The notes beneath the pieces were generated by a model. The model was not told the origin of the DNA. It searched no databases and was given only the letters and a program-made list of their open reading frames with translations. A stretch of DNA of 64,000 nucleotides. Source: Opitutales bacterium UBA2995. Lineage in GTDB: Bacteria > Verrucomicrobiota > Verrucomicrobiia > Opitutales > UBA2995. Shown here piece after piece: positions 55,176 through 62,763 of the stretch. The position numbers were made by a program, and so were the translations under genes. The stretch is from positions 1 through 64,000 of the forward strand of contig DDZZ01000060.1 in assembly GCA_002346535.1 (NCBI GenBank). Reading direction: 5' to 3'. How positions within the stretch are numbered: position 1 is the stretch's first letter; each line of letters opens with the position of its first letter.

Positions 55176-55236
55176 CAACCACCTGTTAACAAAGCTCGCC
55201 CATTAAGAGAACAATCTTTTTCGGGGGTGGTTGATG
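55173..55236 (-). promoter_or_regulatory. Inverted repeat enclosing a ribosome site and start codon
   Basis: CATCAACCACC (55173-55183) and GGTGGTTGATG (55226-55236) are exact 11-base inverted repeats. On the minus-strand transcript the 3' arm contains the ribosome site and the ATG of the BspA-like frame, so the hairpin would hide both. The loop is 42 bases. It could be a translational switch or a duplicated leader; both are inference. Confidence 0.4.
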
Positions 55237-55395
55237 TATATATATCCGGGAGCTGGACCCCCTCGACCCCCGCCCCGGACGGGTGGAGCTGGCACCGGTG
55301 TAAGCTAGCGGAAAATAATGACTCGCAGGAAACTGAGGTTTTTTCGGAGATTTTGCCCAAAAAACGACTCTTCATCTGAGTTGTTGATTGAAAAT

Positions 55396-55470
55396 TGGTA
55401 TCCCCGCCCAGAATCGAACTGGGATCTACGGTTTAGGAAACCGCGGTTCTATCCATTGAACTACAGGGAC
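55396..55470 (-). tRNA. tRNA-Arg (anticodon CCU)
   Basis: Read on the minus strand, the sequence folds as a full tRNA. The acceptor stem is GTCCCTG with CGGGGAT (one G-U pair at the end), the D stem is GTTC/GAAC, and the anticodon stem GCGGT/ACCGT holds loop TTCCTAA (anticodon CCT). The T arm is CCCAG-TTCGATT-CTGGG. CCA is encoded at the 3' end (55396-55398). This reads AGG codons. The GC-rich block 55245-55310 lies just beyond the 3' end. Confidence 0.92.
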
Positions 55471-55604
55471 TCTGATTCCCGAAAAGTGAATGTCCTCGGA
55501 TAAAGGTTCGTCAACTTCAAAGAGATTTCACATCAACATCTTAAAGTTATAGGCACTTTTTTAGCTTGCTTCGAAGAGATTAACGGATTCTCTACCCACC
55601 TCTT

Positions 55605-55805
55605 ATGGCAATCGAAAATGCATCCGAGAACAAACGCTCATGGAATCCAATGGATCTGGATTTCACGGACGCGGAAATTTTGTCCCGTTATGTAACAGAA
55701 ACAGGCAAGATCCTGCCGAAACGGATCACCAAGCTTTCAACAAGGCAACAAAGGCATATTACCAAAGTAATCAAACGGGCCAGGATTATGCTTCTAATGA
55801 AGTAA
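55605..55805 (+). CDS. rpsR: 30S ribosomal protein bS18
   Basis: A 66-residue bS18. The diagnostic stretch FTDAEILSRYVTETGKILPK, then RITKLSTRQQRHITKVIKRA and RIMLLMK, matches S18 almost throughout. It is not in the usual rpsF-ssb-rpsR-rplI operon: neither rpsF nor rplI is nearby. It lies 46 bases before the Sua5/YrdC gene on the same strand. The C-terminus LLMK is slightly unlike the common LLPF. Confidence 0.9.
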   Translation: MAIENASENKRSWNPMDLDFTDAEILSRYVTETGKILPKRITKLSTRQQRHITKVIKRARIMLLMK

Positions 55806-55851
55806 CCTACGTCATCTCTCAGCGGATGGGCGAACACGTTGGGACTAAAAC

Positions 55852-56823
55852 ATGGCCCGGATCCTTCAGCCTACCTCCTCAAATCTCGATGATATAGCAG
55901 CTTATCTGCAATCCGGAGAGATAGCCGCCATTCCAACCGAGACCGTATACGGATTGGCCGGAAATGCTCTCGATCCGAGAGCCGTTGCCAAAATATTCAA
56001 AACCAAAGGCCGACCGGCACAAAATCCCCTGATCGTTCATATAGAGAGTCTCGAGCAACTTTCATCGATCGCAGATATTTCAGAATCAGCAAAAGTCCTG
56101 GCATCCCTTTTCTGGCCGGGACCTCTTACGATGATACTGCGAAAAAAATCAATCGTGTCAGACCGAGTGACAGCGGGCTTGCAAACCGTGGCTGTCCGTA
56201 TGCCCTCACATCCGATTTTTAGGGAATTGGCGAGACGATGCTCGTTTCCAATCGCAGCGCCCAGCGCCAACCCATTCGGATATGTAAGTCCAACCAGGAC
56301 CGAACACGTCCAACAACAGCTCGGAGATCAGATATCCTTTATCCTGGATGGGGGTCCCAGTGAAAAGGGGCTTGAATCGACAATTGTTTCTCTGAGTACG
56401 CCGAGTCAGCCGGAATTACTTCGGTACGGAAGTATTTCACTAGACTCAATATCCGTAGCTCTTGGAATCCCAGTGATAGACAAAGTAAATCGTGTGGATT
56501 CCGGCAACTCAGGTTTAATTTCCCCCGGATTAATGAAAAAACATTACAGCCCAAACACGCCCATCGAGCTATTTTCTGGCGCTGTTCCTGAAGTTAATTC
56601 CAACGAAGTTGTTTTGCACCTATTTTGGAATTCTGATTTCGACCCAAAACAACTCTACCTCTCTGAAACAGGCACCATGGAAGAAGCCGCTCAAAACTTT
56701 TACCATTGTCTGCAATTCCTAGATCAGAAGCATTTTAATAAAATTTATTTGGAGTTACCTCCCAAGGGAGGAATCGGAGACGCGTTACGCGACCGAATGG
56801 GAAGAGCTGCAGCCAGAGGCTGA
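55852..56823 (+). CDS. Sua5-type threonylcarbamoyl-AMP synthase
   Basis: Makes the threonylcarbamoyl-adenylate used for t6A modification of tRNA. The YrdC domain shows AIPTETVYGLAGNALDPRAV, IFKTKGRPAQNPLIVHI, WPGPLTMILRKK and APSANPFGYVSPT. The C-terminal domain (beginning near ISPGLMKKHYSPNTPIELF) makes it a full-length Sua5 rather than the short TsaC. Length 323 residues. Co-directional with rpsR and 46 bases downstream, so both translation-related genes may share a transcript. Confidence 0.93.
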   Translation: MARILQPTSSNLDDIAAYLQSGEIAAIPTETVYGLAGNALDPRAVAKIFKTKGRPAQNPLIVHIESLEQLSSIADISESAKVLASLFWPGPLTMILRKKSIVSDRVTAGLQTVAVRMPSHPIFRELARRCSFPIAAPSANPFGYVSPTRTEHVQQQLGDQISFILDGGPSEKGLESTIVSLSTPSQPELLRYGSISLDSISVALGIPVIDKVNRVDSGNSGLISPGLMKKHYSPNTPIELFSGAVPEVNSNEVVLHLFWNSDFDPKQLYLSETGTMEEAAQNFYHCLQFLDQKHFNKIYLELPPKGGIGDALRDRMGRAAARG

Positions 56824-56943
56824 GGTGCTTTCTCAGGAAATTTTTCCCACTTCCCGCTCATGAGGCAGTTGCCGGTAATTATAGCCCTTATATTTATGGC
56901 ACTGATACGAGTAGCAGTGACCTGAAACGGAGAGCTTAAGGTT

Positions 56944-57171
56944 GTGGAGCGCATACACATAAAAATCCTATCTGGAGATCCTGCGGGAGCGATAGCCCTG
57001 AGCCAGGGAATGGCCGAAAACAAGACAATGCCACATAAACTTATACAGGATCTGCCAGCCCATTTGACACCCGACAAGGAACTTCATCAGCTAGAAGGAG
57101 CCGAACTTGTCGATTTGATGTTGGCCACTGTGGCTCCCTCCAAGAAGCGACAATTCTTGGAGTCACTTTGA
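56944..57171 (+). CDS. Small hypothetical protein
   Basis: A 75-codon frame starting at GTG 56944 with GGAGAG nine bases upstream, a good ribosome site. The product is mildly acidic (SGDPAGAIALSQGMAENK, then LTPDKELHQLEGAELVD) and ends FLESL. No domain recognised. Codon use looks similar to neighbouring genes. A longer frame on the other strand (56745-57077) looks like a shadow. It lies between the Sua5 and CNNM-like genes. Confidence 0.4.
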   Translation: MERIHIKILSGDPAGAIALSQGMAENKTMPHKLIQDLPAHLTPDKELHQLEGAELVDLMLATVAPSKKRQFLESL

Positions 57172-57201
57172 GTCACCAGGGGCGTGATTCACTAGATAGC
57201 A

Positions 57202-58497
57202 TTAATCGTCGGTATTATGAAGGACACGTACGCGGGCAGATAAAACCCGTTTCTCATCCACTTCCATAGCCTCAATCTCCAAGTTTTGTAATCTAACCTT
57301 TTGGCCCGCATCCGGAATTTTCCCCAATTCCGAAGTCAGCAATCCACCCAGTGTTGAGACTTCATCCTCATCGATCTCAATATTTAAAATCTCTTCAACA
57401 TCGTGAATCGGCGTTAGTCCATCCACTATGAAAACGTCTTCCTGAACCTCTTCGATTTGCTCAGCTTCGCTGTCAAATTCATCCTGAATATTTCCCACCA
57501 GCTGTTCGACGATATTTTCCATAGTAACGACGCCAACCGTACCCCCGAATTCATCGCGTACAAGCGCCATGTGCAGACGTTTATCCAACAATTGCTCTAA
57601 CACCAGTTCGAGAGAATCATCCGGACCAACAACAATTACCGGCCTGGCCAATTTTTTGAACTCCAACCGCTGTACCTCCATTTCGGACCTGTAAACATCT
57701 TTAATGTGAACAATTCCCAGGCAATTATCCATATCACCTTCGCAGAGAGGATATCGCGTGTGGCCCGCTTTTTTCGATAACTCCAGGTTAAACTCATTCC
57801 CGTCGAAAATATCAAAGAACTGGATCTGATTGCGCGGTAACATCACATCGTGAACCACGAGTTCGCGCATTGAGATTACATTTTTGAAGACCCGCTGAGT
57901 GAATGCGGGAATAGAGGAATCTTCATCCATGCTCAAGATTTGGGTCTCAAGGTCCAATTTGTTCAAATCGGCATGCGGATCCAAATGGAACATTCGTAAA
58001 CTTTGCCGAGAAAACCAGCCAAACAATTTCATGAATGGAAAGGTCAGGGTACGAAGCAACCAAATGAGCCAATAGCTGGCATGGAGCATCCCGACAGGGT
58101 GTTGAAGGGCAACACCTCGGGGAACGGATTCACCCAACACATAATTCAAGCCAATGGCGACCACCAAGCAGGCAACATAAACAAATCCTGCCCAAACTCC
58201 GCCTGTATCAATTCCGAGGTAGGTCAGCAGAGAGCTCACCAAAGGAACAAGTACAACACCTAACACAAGAGTGGATAAAGATATGCCAAGCCGAAGAAAC
58301 TGCAGAGCCTCGTCTACGCGATCGAGAATTTTTGCAAAGCGTTTTGTTTTGCGCAGTTTATCGAGCAGGTCAGGATTAAAATGACTGTACCGCAACCGAA
58401 TTAGGCTGAATTCGCTGCCCACAAATATGGCATTCAATAGAATCAGGAGTATAGCGGCACTTCCGAATAAAAGAGTATCCCCAACAATCAAATTCAC
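57202..58497 (-). CDS. CNNM/CorC-HlyC family membrane protein with CBS domains
   Basis: A 431-residue protein with a DUF21 membrane domain of about four helices in the first 180 residues (AAILLILLNAIFVGSEFSLI and GVWAGFVYVACLVVAIGLNY), two CBS domains (GHTRYPLCEGDMDNCLGIVH; LVRDEFGGTVGVVTMENIVE) and a CorC_HlyC C-terminal domain (ILNIEIDEDEVSTLGGLLTS). Such proteins are linked to magnesium or other divalent-metal transport. It precedes hisC by 23 bases on the same strand but may not be functionally linked. Confidence 0.9.
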   Translation of the reverse strand: MNLIVGDTLLFGSAAILLILLNAIFVGSEFSLIRLRYSHFNPDLLDKLRKTKRFAKILDRVDEALQFLRLGISLSTLVLGVVLVPLVSSLLTYLGIDTGGVWAGFVYVACLVVAIGLNYVLGESVPRGVALQHPVGMLHASYWLIWLLRTLTFPFMKLFGWFSRQSLRMFHLDPHADLNKLDLETQILSMDEDSSIPAFTQRVFKNVISMRELVVHDVMLPRNQIQFFDIFDGNEFNLELSKKAGHTRYPLCEGDMDNCLGIVHIKDVYRSEMEVQRLEFKKLARPVIVVGPDDSLELVLEQLLDKRLHMALVRDEFGGTVGVVTMENIVEQLVGNIQDEFDSEAEQIEEVQEDVFIVDGLTPIHDVEEILNIEIDEDEVSTLGGLLTSELGKIPDAGQKVRLQNLEIEAMEVDEKRVLSARVRVLHNTDD

Positions 58498-58520
58498 TCT
58501 AACTCCTTCATTCCTAAACT

Positions 58521-59630
58521 TTAGGAAATATCTAACACCTTTTGCAATGTTTCAATCAGCCGTTGGTTCTGAATCCCTGTGCCTATCGATATTCGCATGT
58601 ATTCCGGAAGACCATAGGGCCCCATCGGTCGAACGATCACACCTTCCTGTTCCATCTCGTTGAAAATTCTAGCGCAATCGCCAAGTTCGGCCAAAATAAA
58701 ATTTCCCCGGCTGGGGACAAAGGGAATTCCTTTTGCATGAAAAAAATCCGAGAGCATTTTTAGCCCCTGCTCATTGAGCTCCCGGCTTTTATCCACCCAG
58801 TCCTGATCATTCAAAGCGGCAAGCGCCGCAGCCTGGGCAATGGAATTTACGTTAAAAGGCTCCCTTACGCGATTCATCAAGGAAGCGCATTCTTCACTGC
58901 AATAGCCATAACCTATTCTAAATCCGGCCAGGCTATAAATCTTGGAAAATGTCCGAGAGCAGATGATCTTCCGGCCGTCTGCCATTAATGGCCTTAAGTC
59001 AACCGGCTCCTGTTGATACTCGGCATAAGCTTCATCCAAGACAAGAATCACATGTTCAGGCAAGGCTTCGGCAAACTCCAAGACTTGCTCATTGGAATTT
59101 AGCGTACCCGTCGGATTATTCGGACAAGGTAAAAAAACGACTTTGGTCCTTTCACTAACCGCAGCCAACATACCGCCCAAATCGTGAGTGAAATCAACCA
59201 GTGGCACTTCCATCGGTTTGGCATCAAAAAGCAAGGTCACCAGTTTATAAACGATGAATGCCTGCTCGCCCATGACAACCTCGTCGCCTTCAGAAATAAA
59301 GGCATGCCCCACCAATTCGAAGATTTCATTGGAACCGTTCCCAAAAATAAACTGGCCGGGAGTAAGGCCCGTGAGCCCGGCTAATTTTTGCCGAAGCAGA
59401 TAACAACCCCCATCTGGGTAAAAATGGGATTGATTCAAGAAAGATTTAACCGCCTCCAAAACCTTAGGTGAAACACCCAGCGGATTTTCATTGGAAGCCA
59501 GTTTTATGGTAGTCTCCGGATCAATCCCAAATTCCCTCGCGACCACTTCAATTGGCTTGCCAGGTTCATAGACAGGTTGATTTAGTACCGATGGTTTAAC
59601 CAAATCGGTATAGCTGATACTCGTTCCCAT
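58521..59630 (-). CDS. hisC: Histidinol-phosphate aminotransferase
   Basis: A type I fold PLP aminotransferase, 369 residues, best matching HisC. It begins KPSVLNQPVYEPGKPIEVVA with IKLASNENPLG, typical of HisC. PCPNNPTGTLNS is the binding loop, VLDEAYAEYQ the aspartate region, and CSRTFSKIYSLAGFRIGYGY holds the PLP lysine. RPMGPYGLPEYMRISIGT gives the C-terminal phosphate site. It works in histidine synthesis; other his genes are absent from the window. Confidence 0.92.
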   Translation of the reverse strand: MGTSISYTDLVKPSVLNQPVYEPGKPIEVVAREFGIDPETTIKLASNENPLGVSPKVLEAVKSFLNQSHFYPDGGCYLLRQKLAGLTGLTPGQFIFGNGSNEIFELVGHAFISEGDEVVMGEQAFIVYKLVTLLFDAKPMEVPLVDFTHDLGGMLAAVSERTKVVFLPCPNNPTGTLNSNEQVLEFAEALPEHVILVLDEAYAEYQQEPVDLRPLMADGRKIICSRTFSKIYSLAGFRIGYGYCSEECASLMNRVREPFNVNSIAQAAALAALNDQDWVDKSRELNEQGLKMLSDFFHAKGIPFVPSRGNFILAELGDCARIFNEMEQEGVIVRPMGPYGLPEYMRISIGTGIQNQRLIETLQKVLDIS

Positions 59631-59869
59631 GGACGGCGGACAATCGAGGGCAAAAAACTCACCAGATTCAACAGGAAAATGATTCGAGAAAAGAGATGCA
59701 TGCGTTGATAACAGGTGGTTCCTTACTCCTGGGATTTGAATTGATCCAGGCTCTGGCCAATGCGTTACAACTGTTCCAAAGCGCCATTCCCGTCAATTTT
59801 CCAGCAAAGGTTATACGCATAAACCTGGAAAATCCGGACAAAGTCTCCAGGTTGCTTCAACCCCAAAAT

Positions 59870-61099
59870 TTACATTTCGTTACGGGATCGCTCCAAAGTT
59901 GCGACATTTTCGATGTGCCGCGTTTGAGGAAACAGGTCAAAAGGCTGTAGTTTTTTAATAGTGTAGCCTGTGGATAAGAACCGGCTCAAATCGCGCATCT
60001 GTGTACCCGGATTGCAGCTCACATACACCACTCTCGCCGGTCCATAGGCAAACAGTTGGTCCAAAAATTCAAGGCTACAGCCTTTTCGTGGCGGATCCAC
60101 GATCACTACCGTTTCTTCCTTTGGAAAATCCACATGTTCAAACAGAGAAGCGGAATCCCCAACTTGAAAGTGGCAATTTTCAAGGCCATTCAATTGAGCA
60201 TTGCTGTTGGCGTATTCCACAGAGCGTTCACTGATTTCAATACCGATAGCTTTCTCAAAATATCTGCCGGCATAGAGGGCAAATAAACCTGAGCCGCAAT
60301 AAGTATCCAGAAAGTAGCGAATTCCATCCGCTTGAGACTCCGTCAATACGTGCTCGGCCAATCGAGGAAGAATAAAGGGATTGTTTTGGAAAAACTCGCT
60401 GGCCTTGAACCGAAAAACCACATCTTCGACTACCTCGGTAACTATAGCTTGATAATCAGTTATCACGCCTTCCTCGACGTCGCGCAATAACACCGTGGCA
60501 CCGTTTTTGTAGTTTTTAAAATTCTCGATAACACCCTGACGTACCTTCGGCAGAGCTTCGTTTATAGCTTCGGTCGCAATCGGACAACGTTCTACATCGA
60601 CCAATCTTCTGCGACGGCCGGCCTCTAAAAACCCAATGCGAAAGTCCCGCCCTGCACGAGGCTTATGAAAGTGTGGGGTTAATTTGGAACGGTAGCCGTA
60701 AGGTTGAGGCGAACCTACAGCAGGCAGAACCTGATGGTTTCCCTCCAACTGCCGGTCCACCAGTTCCTGAACCTGCTGGGTCTTGTATTTGAGCTGAGCG
60801 GCGTAATTAAGATTCTGATACTGGCAGCCACCACAAGTCCCAAATAATTCACACCTAGGTTCGATCCTTTCAGGAGATGCATCCAGGACCTCAAGCAAAT
60901 CCGCATCGGAGAAATTGGCATGATTTCGAAATATTCGTGCTCGTACACGTTCGCTAGGCAATGCAAAATTCACCATAACCACCCAGCCTTCGATTCGCCC
61001 AACGCCCTGACCCAAGTTGGTCAAGTTATCAACCTGTAATTCCACCTCCTCGTGGTATTGAAATTTCCCCTCCCGAAATCCTCTCGGTGCCTTGGCCAT
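59870..61099 (-). CDS. rlmD: RlmD/TrmA-family uracil-5-methyltransferase
   Basis: A 409-residue SAM-dependent methyltransferase for rRNA (or tRNA) uracil. A TRAM domain opens the protein (VDNLTNLGQGVGRIEGWVVM). Four cysteines C83, C89, C92 and C172 (RCELFGTCGGCQY and ERCPIAT) should hold a 4Fe-4S cluster, as in RlmD. The methyltransferase part has FLDTYCGSGLFALYAGRYF, IVDPPRKGCSLEF and the nucleophile in VVYVSCNPGTQMRDL. Which uracil is modified cannot be told; U1939 of 23S rRNA is the classical RlmD target. It diverges from the SpoU gene. Confidence 0.9.
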   Translation of the reverse strand: MAKAPRGFREGKFQYHEEVELQVDNLTNLGQGVGRIEGWVVMVNFALPSERVRARIFRNHANFSDADLLEVLDASPERIEPRCELFGTCGGCQYQNLNYAAQLKYKTQQVQELVDRQLEGNHQVLPAVGSPQPYGYRSKLTPHFHKPRAGRDFRIGFLEAGRRRRLVDVERCPIATEAINEALPKVRQGVIENFKNYKNGATVLLRDVEEGVITDYQAIVTEVVEDVVFRFKASEFFQNNPFILPRLAEHVLTESQADGIRYFLDTYCGSGLFALYAGRYFEKAIGIEISERSVEYANSNAQLNGLENCHFQVGDSASLFEHVDFPKEETVVIVDPPRKGCSLEFLDQLFAYGPARVVYVSCNPGTQMRDLSRFLSTGYTIKKLQPFDLFPQTRHIENVATLERSRNEM

Positions 61100-61166
61100 A
61101 AAATGCTTTTAACCCGAAGATTACAGGCCTAACTTCTCCGCAAATCAATACCCGATTATTTCAACC

Positions 61167-62003
61167 ATGGCCCTGACGAGAATTGACAGTTTGCAGAATC
61201 CGCGCGTAAAACTAATCAAAGAGCTTATACAAAAAAGGCACCGGGACCGGTCTGGCTTATTTCTGCTGGAAGGCGAGCGGGAATTGGCCCGCGGATTGAA
61301 ATCAGGCTTGGACGCCACTCAAATCCTGATTTGCGAGGAACTCTTCAAACACCAAAAAGCCTCGGAGACCTTGCTCCAAAAACTGCTAGGCAAAGATGTC
61401 CCCATAGTCTGCCTATCAAAAAAAGTATTTGAGCACAGCTCCTATAGGCAAAACCCGGATGGCTTCATGGCCATCTGCAAAACATTTCAAAAAACCCTGC
61501 GAGACATCGCTCTATGCGATACACCGCTTCTGCTCATCGCTGAGCGCCTTGAAAAACCCGGTAATCTTGGCGCTTTGCTTAGAACCGCCGATGCGACCAG
61601 TGTCGACGCCATTATTCTCAACGACCCGATTACGGATCTCTTTAACCCCAATGTAATAAGAGCCTCAGGAGGATTGGCCTTTCAGGTGCCAGCAGTGCTG
61701 GCCTCGTCGGAGGAGACGATCGAATACTTAAAAAGGAACAAGATTGTTTCCCACGCCACTACCCCCGGTAGAGGTGAAGACTATTGTCAGGCACAACTGT
61801 TCAGTTCTTCGGCTATCGTCCTAGGTAGTGAGAAAGACGGATTATCCGATTTCTGGATACAAAACTGCGATCGCAAAATCAGCCTTCCCATGCTCGGCAA
61901 AGCCGATTCACTCAACGTCAGTGCCACCGCCTCAGCAGTGCTTTACGAGGCAGTCCGCCAACGACAAAAGCGGGCAGGTAAAAGTTTTTACAACTCCTTC
62001 TAA
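61167..62003 (+). CDS. SpoU (TrmH)-family rRNA 2'-O-methyltransferase
   Basis: A 278-residue SPOUT methyltransferase. The three signature motifs are LIAERLEKPGNLGALLRTAD, IVLGSEKDGLSDFW and LPMLGKADSLNVSATASAVL, with the N-terminal substrate domain FLLEGERELARGLKSGLDAT typical of TsnR/RlmB-type enzymes. The target nucleoside is not clear. Another RNA methyltransferase (RlmD-like) lies back to back, 67 bases away. Confidence 0.9.
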   Translation: MALTRIDSLQNPRVKLIKELIQKRHRDRSGLFLLEGERELARGLKSGLDATQILICEELFKHQKASETLLQKLLGKDVPIVCLSKKVFEHSSYRQNPDGFMAICKTFQKTLRDIALCDTPLLLIAERLEKPGNLGALLRTADATSVDAIILNDPITDLFNPNVIRASGGLAFQVPAVLASSEETIEYLKRNKIVSHATTPGRGEDYCQAQLFSSSAIVLGSEKDGLSDFWIQNCDRKISLPMLGKADSLNVSATASAVLYEAVRQRQKRAGKSFYNSF

Positions 62004-62035
62004 GAAAACGCCCGTATCAGGCGTTATCTCTGTAC

Positions 62036-62392
62036 ATGATAACCCCAACTCACAATCCCGAAAACAACGAGGTTTTCCAATCCTTAAAGGCCTTTGCGGA
62101 AGAACTAGGCTCCAACCTGAAGGCACTCACACCAGGAGGAATTGACCGATTCACAACAAGAACGCATCCGCGCCACTATAATGCCAAAGGAAAAGAAAAT
62201 AGTGAATATCAAACTACTAACACATTGGCTGGCAGCCGAATGAGGATAGCCGTTCCTTATTCCGAAAGTAGCGGGATCACCGAATTCGAAGCCGGGAAGG
62301 TTCATTCAGCAACCAACAACTACTATCCCACGCCTTTAGAAGACGCAGCCCTAAAATCTGAAATCAAGGATATTGGAGTAATATTCAGGTAG
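62036..62392 (+). CDS. Hypothetical protein next to a VWA remnant
   Basis: A 118-codon frame 32 bases after the SpoU gene. The product is polar, with no recognised domain (NEVFQSLKAFAEELGSNLKA, then FTTRTHPRHYNAKGK and EDAALKSEIKDIGVIF). Being next to an eroded gene, it could itself be a remnant. It may also be a real small gene. Low confidence. Confidence 0.35.
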   Translation: MITPTHNPENNEVFQSLKAFAEELGSNLKALTPGGIDRFTTRTHPRHYNAKGKENSEYQTTNTLAGSRMRIAVPYSESSGITEFEAGKVHSATNNYYPTPLEDAALKSEIKDIGVIFR

Positions 62393-62399
62393 TTACTGA

Positions 62400-62671
62400 G
62401 GAGTTTTTGGCAGAACAGAAGCTTCGGATGCAGTCTCCTCAAGTCAGTTTAAAAACGCGTCGCAGGATTTTCGATTCGCTACAGCGGTGCCTCCTTCGAC
62501 ATGGCCTTACGCAACTCCGAACATACTCAATCACTCGACCTGGAAGAGGTACATGCCTTAGCTGAAAAATCTAAGGGCGTTGATTCCGGTGGTCTTCGTT
62601 CTGAGTTTGTGGAGCTGATTTAGGAAACGATCGCCTTAATGCCCCAAAAACAACTGGAACTGGCCGATTAA
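62400..62671 (+). pseudogene. C-terminal remnant of a VWA/DUF3520 (YfbK-type) protein
   Basis: The gap after the hypothetical protein reads as the DUF3520 end of YfbK-type VWA proteins. One frame gives SSSQFKNASQDFRFATAV. A frameshift then leads to SFDMALRNSEHTQSLDLEEV, HALAEKSKGVDSGGLRSEF and VELI, followed by a TAG and, in the same frame, ETIALMPQKQLELAD to 62671. The original ran on as ...DFRFATAVASF..., the family pattern DFRFAAAVAxFGMLLR. The VWA domain itself is gone. Confidence 0.5.
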
Positions 62672-62703
62672 GAAAAAGAGATTCGATAATTGGTTTTTAC
62701 ATG

Positions 62704-62763
62704 TAGGAGCTACTTTCGCTGCGATTCGTAATAATGATTATTTCGCAGCGAAAGCAGCTCCTA
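62704..62763. repeat. Long REP-like palindrome
   Basis: Arms of 21 bases (62704-62724 and 62743-62763) pair with one A-C mismatch, which becomes a G-U pair on the minus strand. They read TAGGAGCTACTTTCGCTGCG at the left. The central part contains a second palindrome, AATAATGATTATT (62730-62742). The arm sequence resembles REP elements of the GTAGGAGC...GCGA type. The right arm includes the stop codon of the OleD-like gene, so it could also end that transcript. Only one copy is in the window. Confidence 0.6.

Noticed and set aside
55318..55503. Plus-strand ORF of 61 codons with WYPRPESNWDLRFRKPRF
   Set aside because: It is the antisense translation of tRNA-Arg; the same false protein is commonly predicted over this tRNA.
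59696..59950. 84-codon plus-strand ORF before the RlmD-like gene
   Set aside because: It overlaps the end of the well-supported RlmD-like gene and shows no domain or ribosome site; nothing else convincing is in that gap.
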